Shown: one piece after another, positions 61,777 to 64,000 of the stretch
How the letters are laid out: every line of letters starts with the position of its first letter
Position numbering within the stretch: position 1 is the first letter of the stretch
Assembly: GCF_000744285.1 (NCBI RefSeq)
Contig: NZ_JQLQ01000002.1
Coordinates: 1,116,001 to 1,180,000 of the forward strand
Length of the DNA stretch: 64,000 nucleotides
Source: Carnobacterium pleistocenium FTR1
GTDB lineage: Bacteria > Bacillota > Bacilli > Lactobacillales > Carnobacteriaceae
Direction: 5' to 3'
Translations under genes and position numbers: made by a program
The notes under the pieces: generated by a model
The model's database searches: none
Told to the model about the DNA's origin: nothing
Seen by the model: the letters and a program-made list of their open reading frames with translations, nothing else

Positions 61777-62436
61777 ATGATCAAAGGGTTTATTTTTGAT
61801 TTGGATGGTGTACTAACAGATACGGCTGAATACCATTATCAAGCATGGAAAAGACTTGCGGATAAATTAGCGATTCCGCTGGACCGTGAAATGAATGAAC
61901 AGCTAAAAGGGATCAGTCGAATGGATTCTCTTGATCGGATTTTAGCTCTAGGAGATCCTACAAAAAGTTACACGACTGAAGAAAAAGAGCGGTTAGCAGA
62001 TGAAAAGAATGAAGACTATAAAAAGTTGATCTTAAATGTAACGCCAGCTGACTTGCTACCAGGAATTGCTGATTTATTAGCTGATTTAAAAACAGCAGGG
62101 ATTCGCTTAGCGTTGGCTTCCGCTAGCAAAAACGGGCCGGTAATAATGGAGAAGCTTGGAATTGCTGACTTATTTGATACGGTTGTCGATCCGGCTGGAT
62201 TAAAAAATGGGAAACCTGATCCAGAAATATTTAGTAAAGGAGCCCAACAGTTACAATTAAAACCAACCGAATGTGTTGGAGTCGAGGATGCTCAAGCGGG
62301 TATAGCAGCCATCAACGCCGCTGGAATTTTTTCAGTCGGTGTAGGGACAAAAGAAGCAATGGAAAAAGCTGATTATGCAGTAGCAGATACGAGTAAATTG
62401 AAATTAGCTGACATTTTAGAAAGAGCAAACAGTTGA
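61777..62436 (+). CDS. pgmB: Beta-phosphoglucomutase
   Basis: A 219-residue HAD-family enzyme converting beta-glucose-1-phosphate to glucose-6-phosphate. Nucleophile Asp8 and acid/base Asp10 are in FIFDLDGVLTDTAEYHYQAW; LKGISRMDSL is the family's substrate-specificity cap segment; LASASKNGP supplies the motif II serine and VGVEDAQAGI the motif IV acidic pair. It completes the maltose phosphorylase route. It starts after AAAAGGAG and is followed by a glucosidase gene 12 bases on. Confidence 0.95.
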   Translation: MIKGFIFDLDGVLTDTAEYHYQAWKRLADKLAIPLDREMNEQLKGISRMDSLDRILALGDPTKSYTTEEKERLADEKNEDYKKLILNVTPADLLPGIADLLADLKTAGIRLALASASKNGPVIMEKLGIADLFDTVVDPAGLKNGKPDPEIFSKGAQQLQLKPTECVGVEDAQAGIAAINAAGIFSVGVGTKEAMEKADYAVADTSKLKLADILERANS

Positions 62437-62448
62437 GGAGTGATTCGA

Positions 62449-64000
62449 TTGGAAAAAAGATGGTGGCACAGTTCGGTTATTTATCAAATTTATCCTAAAA
62501 GTTTTCAAGATAGCAATGGAGATGGCATAGGAGATATTCAAGGTATTATTCAGCGATTGAGTTACTTAGCAGAGTTAGGTATTGATACCATTTGGCTGAG
62601 TCCAGTTTATCAAACGCCTAATGATGATAACGGATATGACATTAGCGATTATCAAGCGATCTCACCAGAATTTGGAACGATGGACGATATGGCTAGCTTG
62701 ATCCAAAAAGCTAAGGAATTAGGCATCCGTATCCTTATGGATCTAGTCGTGAATCATACATCTGATGAACACGCTTGGTTTATTGAGTCACAAAAGGCCA
62801 AAGATAACGAGTACCGGGACTACTATATTTGGCGAGATGGACAAGATAATAGCGTACCTAATGAGTTGGTATCTATTTTTAGCGGATCGGCTTGGGAATT
62901 AGATGAACAAACCAAGCAATATTACCTACACTTATACAGTAAAAAACAACCTGATTTAAATTGGGGAAATCCAAAAGTCCGCAATGAGATTTGGCAAATG
63001 ATGAATTTTTGGCTGGATAAAGGGATTGGTGGTTTTCGAATGGATGTTATCGACTTGATTGGAAAGGTACCAGATGAATTGATTACCGGAAATGGCCCAA
63101 TGCTGCATACCTATCTCCAAGAAATGTATCAAGAAACGTTTGGTAAGCGAGATGTTCTAACGGTAGGTGAGACCTGGGGAGTAACCACCGATGATGCCAA
63201 ATTATATTCTGCACCAGAGCGTAATGAACTATCGATGGTCTTCCAATTTGAACACATTGGTCTTGATGAACAACCTGGAAAGCCTAAATGGGATACAACG
63301 CCCTTAAACTTTATCGCTTTAAAACAAGTATTTACTAAATGGCAGGTAGCATTGGATGGAGATGGCTGGAACAGTTTATTTTGGAATAATCATGATATTC
63401 CCCGTATTGTGTCTAATTGGGGAAACGATAGTCCGCAGTACCGTAAAGTATCTGCTAAGATGTTCGCGACGTTTTTGCATTTTTTAAAAGGAACGCCTTA
63501 TATCTATCAAGGCGAAGAAATCGGTTTGACAAATACACCTGTTTCTTCAATTGAAGAAGTCAATGATATAGAAAGTATCAATATGTATAATGAACGACTT
63601 CAGCAAGGATACAGTAAAACAGAAATCATTCAAGCCATCAATAAAAAAGGCCGCGATAATGCTAGACGTCCTATCCCTTGGGATGAGTCTTCAAATGGAG
63701 GATTTACAACTGGTGAACCTTGGTTAGCTCTCAATCCTTATTATAAAGAATTGAATGTAAAAAAAGATCAAGATGCTGATGAATCTATCTTTGACTATTA
63801 CAAAGCAGTGATCCGTTTAAGAAAAGAACACGAGTTGATCATATGGGGCGAGTATAAAGAACTACTGCCAAATGATCCGCAATTATTTGTTTATGAACGC
63901 AGTTATAAAGGTGAAACCTGGTTAGTCATTATTAATTTCTACGAAAAAACAACTTTTTATAAAGATCAGGATAGAAAAGTAGACACGATCATTATCAGTA
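62449..64000 (+). CDS. GH13_31 alpha-1,6-type glucosidase (DexB/oligo-1,6-glucosidase-like), 3' end cut
   Basis: At least 517 residues, open at the window end. TTG 62449 lies eight bases after GAGGAG, just past the pgmB stop. Barrel motifs: IYQIYPKSFQDSNGDGIGDI, MDLVVNHTSDEHAWF, nucleophile Asp in GGFRMDVIDLIGK, Glu in TVGETWG and Asp in FWNNHDIPRIV. Val follows the nucleophile, as in alpha-1,6-specific oligo-1,6-glucosidase and DexB, unlike the two Ala-containing paralogues at 47656 and 49484. It probably removes isomaltose-type branches from imported dextrins. Confidence 0.88.
   Translation, partial: MEKRWWHSSVIYQIYPKSFQDSNGDGIGDIQGIIQRLSYLAELGIDTIWLSPVYQTPNDDNGYDISDYQAISPEFGTMDDMASLIQKAKELGIRILMDLVVNHTSDEHAWFIESQKAKDNEYRDYYIWRDGQDNSVPNELVSIFSGSAWELDEQTKQYYLHLYSKKQPDLNWGNPKVRNEIWQMMNFWLDKGIGGFRMDVIDLIGKVPDELITGNGPMLHTYLQEMYQETFGKRDVLTVGETWGVTTDDAKLYSAPERNELSMVFQFEHIGLDEQPGKPKWDTTPLNFIALKQVFTKWQVALDGDGWNSLFWNNHDIPRIVSNWGNDSPQYRKVSAKMFATFLHFLKGTPYIYQGEEIGLTNTPVSSIEEVNDIESINMYNERLQQGYSKTEIIQAINKKGRDNARRPIPWDESSNGGFTTGEPWLALNPYYKELNVKKDQDADESIFDYYKAVIRLRKEHELIIWGEYKELLPNDPQLFVYERSYKGETWLVIINFYEKTTFYKDQDRKVDTIIIS

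Overview
The window is low-GC, AT-rich DNA with strong purine-rich ribosome binding sites, frequent TTG/GTG starts and rho-independent terminators. Protein content (PRD-type MtlR, PerR, RecX, a MutY without iron-sulphur ligands, GSP17M-type stress proteins, a maltose phosphorylase operon) points to Lactobacillales. A Carnobacterium-like organism is my best guess, which is an inference and was not tested by search. No rRNA, tRNA, CRISPR array, prophage or intact IS element was seen.

Layout. 1-2.2 kb: the end of a sugar-alcohol locus (SAF-domain oxidoreductase, glucitol-type PTS IIA, SorC-type regulator). 2.4-6.3 kb: two paralogous FemAB/BioF2-like acyltransferases, each behind a conserved leader of about 340 nt, then a GNAT protein. 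6.5-19 kb: a Wzx/Wzy-type surface polysaccharide cluster (priming transferase, amino-sugar aminotransferase, four glycosyltransferases, polymerase, flippase, Wzz/Wze-type tyrosine kinase pair, PglF/CapD-type dehydratase). 19-21.2 kb: dihydrolipoyl dehydrogenase and a C39-like papain-fold protein. 21.6-23.4 kb: glmS (minus). 23.8-29.1 kb: mannitol operon mtlA-mtlR-mtlF-mtlD. 29.3-31.8 kb (minus): deoxynucleoside kinase, amidase/LysM cell-wall hydrolase, DUF2922 and DUF1659 small proteins.

32-33.9 kb: a ComK-like protein behind an AAAA-N5-TTTT box and an orphan AbiEi-like antitoxin. 34-35.5 kb: ArsR regulator plus an HMA-CDF fusion metal transporter. 35.6-38.7 kb: two GSP17M-like stress proteins flanking an SDR. 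38.8-46.2 kb: housekeeping backbone recX-mutY-DUF402-SGNH-FUSC-hemL-perR, whose order recalls the recX/mutY/ygaC/gsaB/perR region of Bacillus subtilis. 46.4-64 kb: a large maltose/maltodextrin locus: MalR, three GH13_31 glucosidases (the last cut by the window end), neopullulanase, two binding lipoproteins, MalF, MalG, DUF1189 protein, maltose phosphorylase and beta-phosphoglucomutase. No transport ATPase is encoded here, so a shared MsmX-type ATPase elsewhere is likely.

How they work together. Maltodextrins enter through MalEFG, are trimmed by neopullulanase and alpha-glucosidases, and maltose is phosphorolysed to glucose and beta-glucose-1-phosphate, which PgmB converts to glucose-6-phosphate. 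The glycan cluster would assemble an undecaprenyl-linked repeat unit starting with a dideoxy amino sugar. The most interesting items for follow-up are the dispersed hairpin repeat (at least three copies), the duplicated acyltransferase leaders, the extended ComK-like protein with its ComK-type box, the HMA-CDF fusion, and the maltose-locus operators that differ between the two binding-protein genes.
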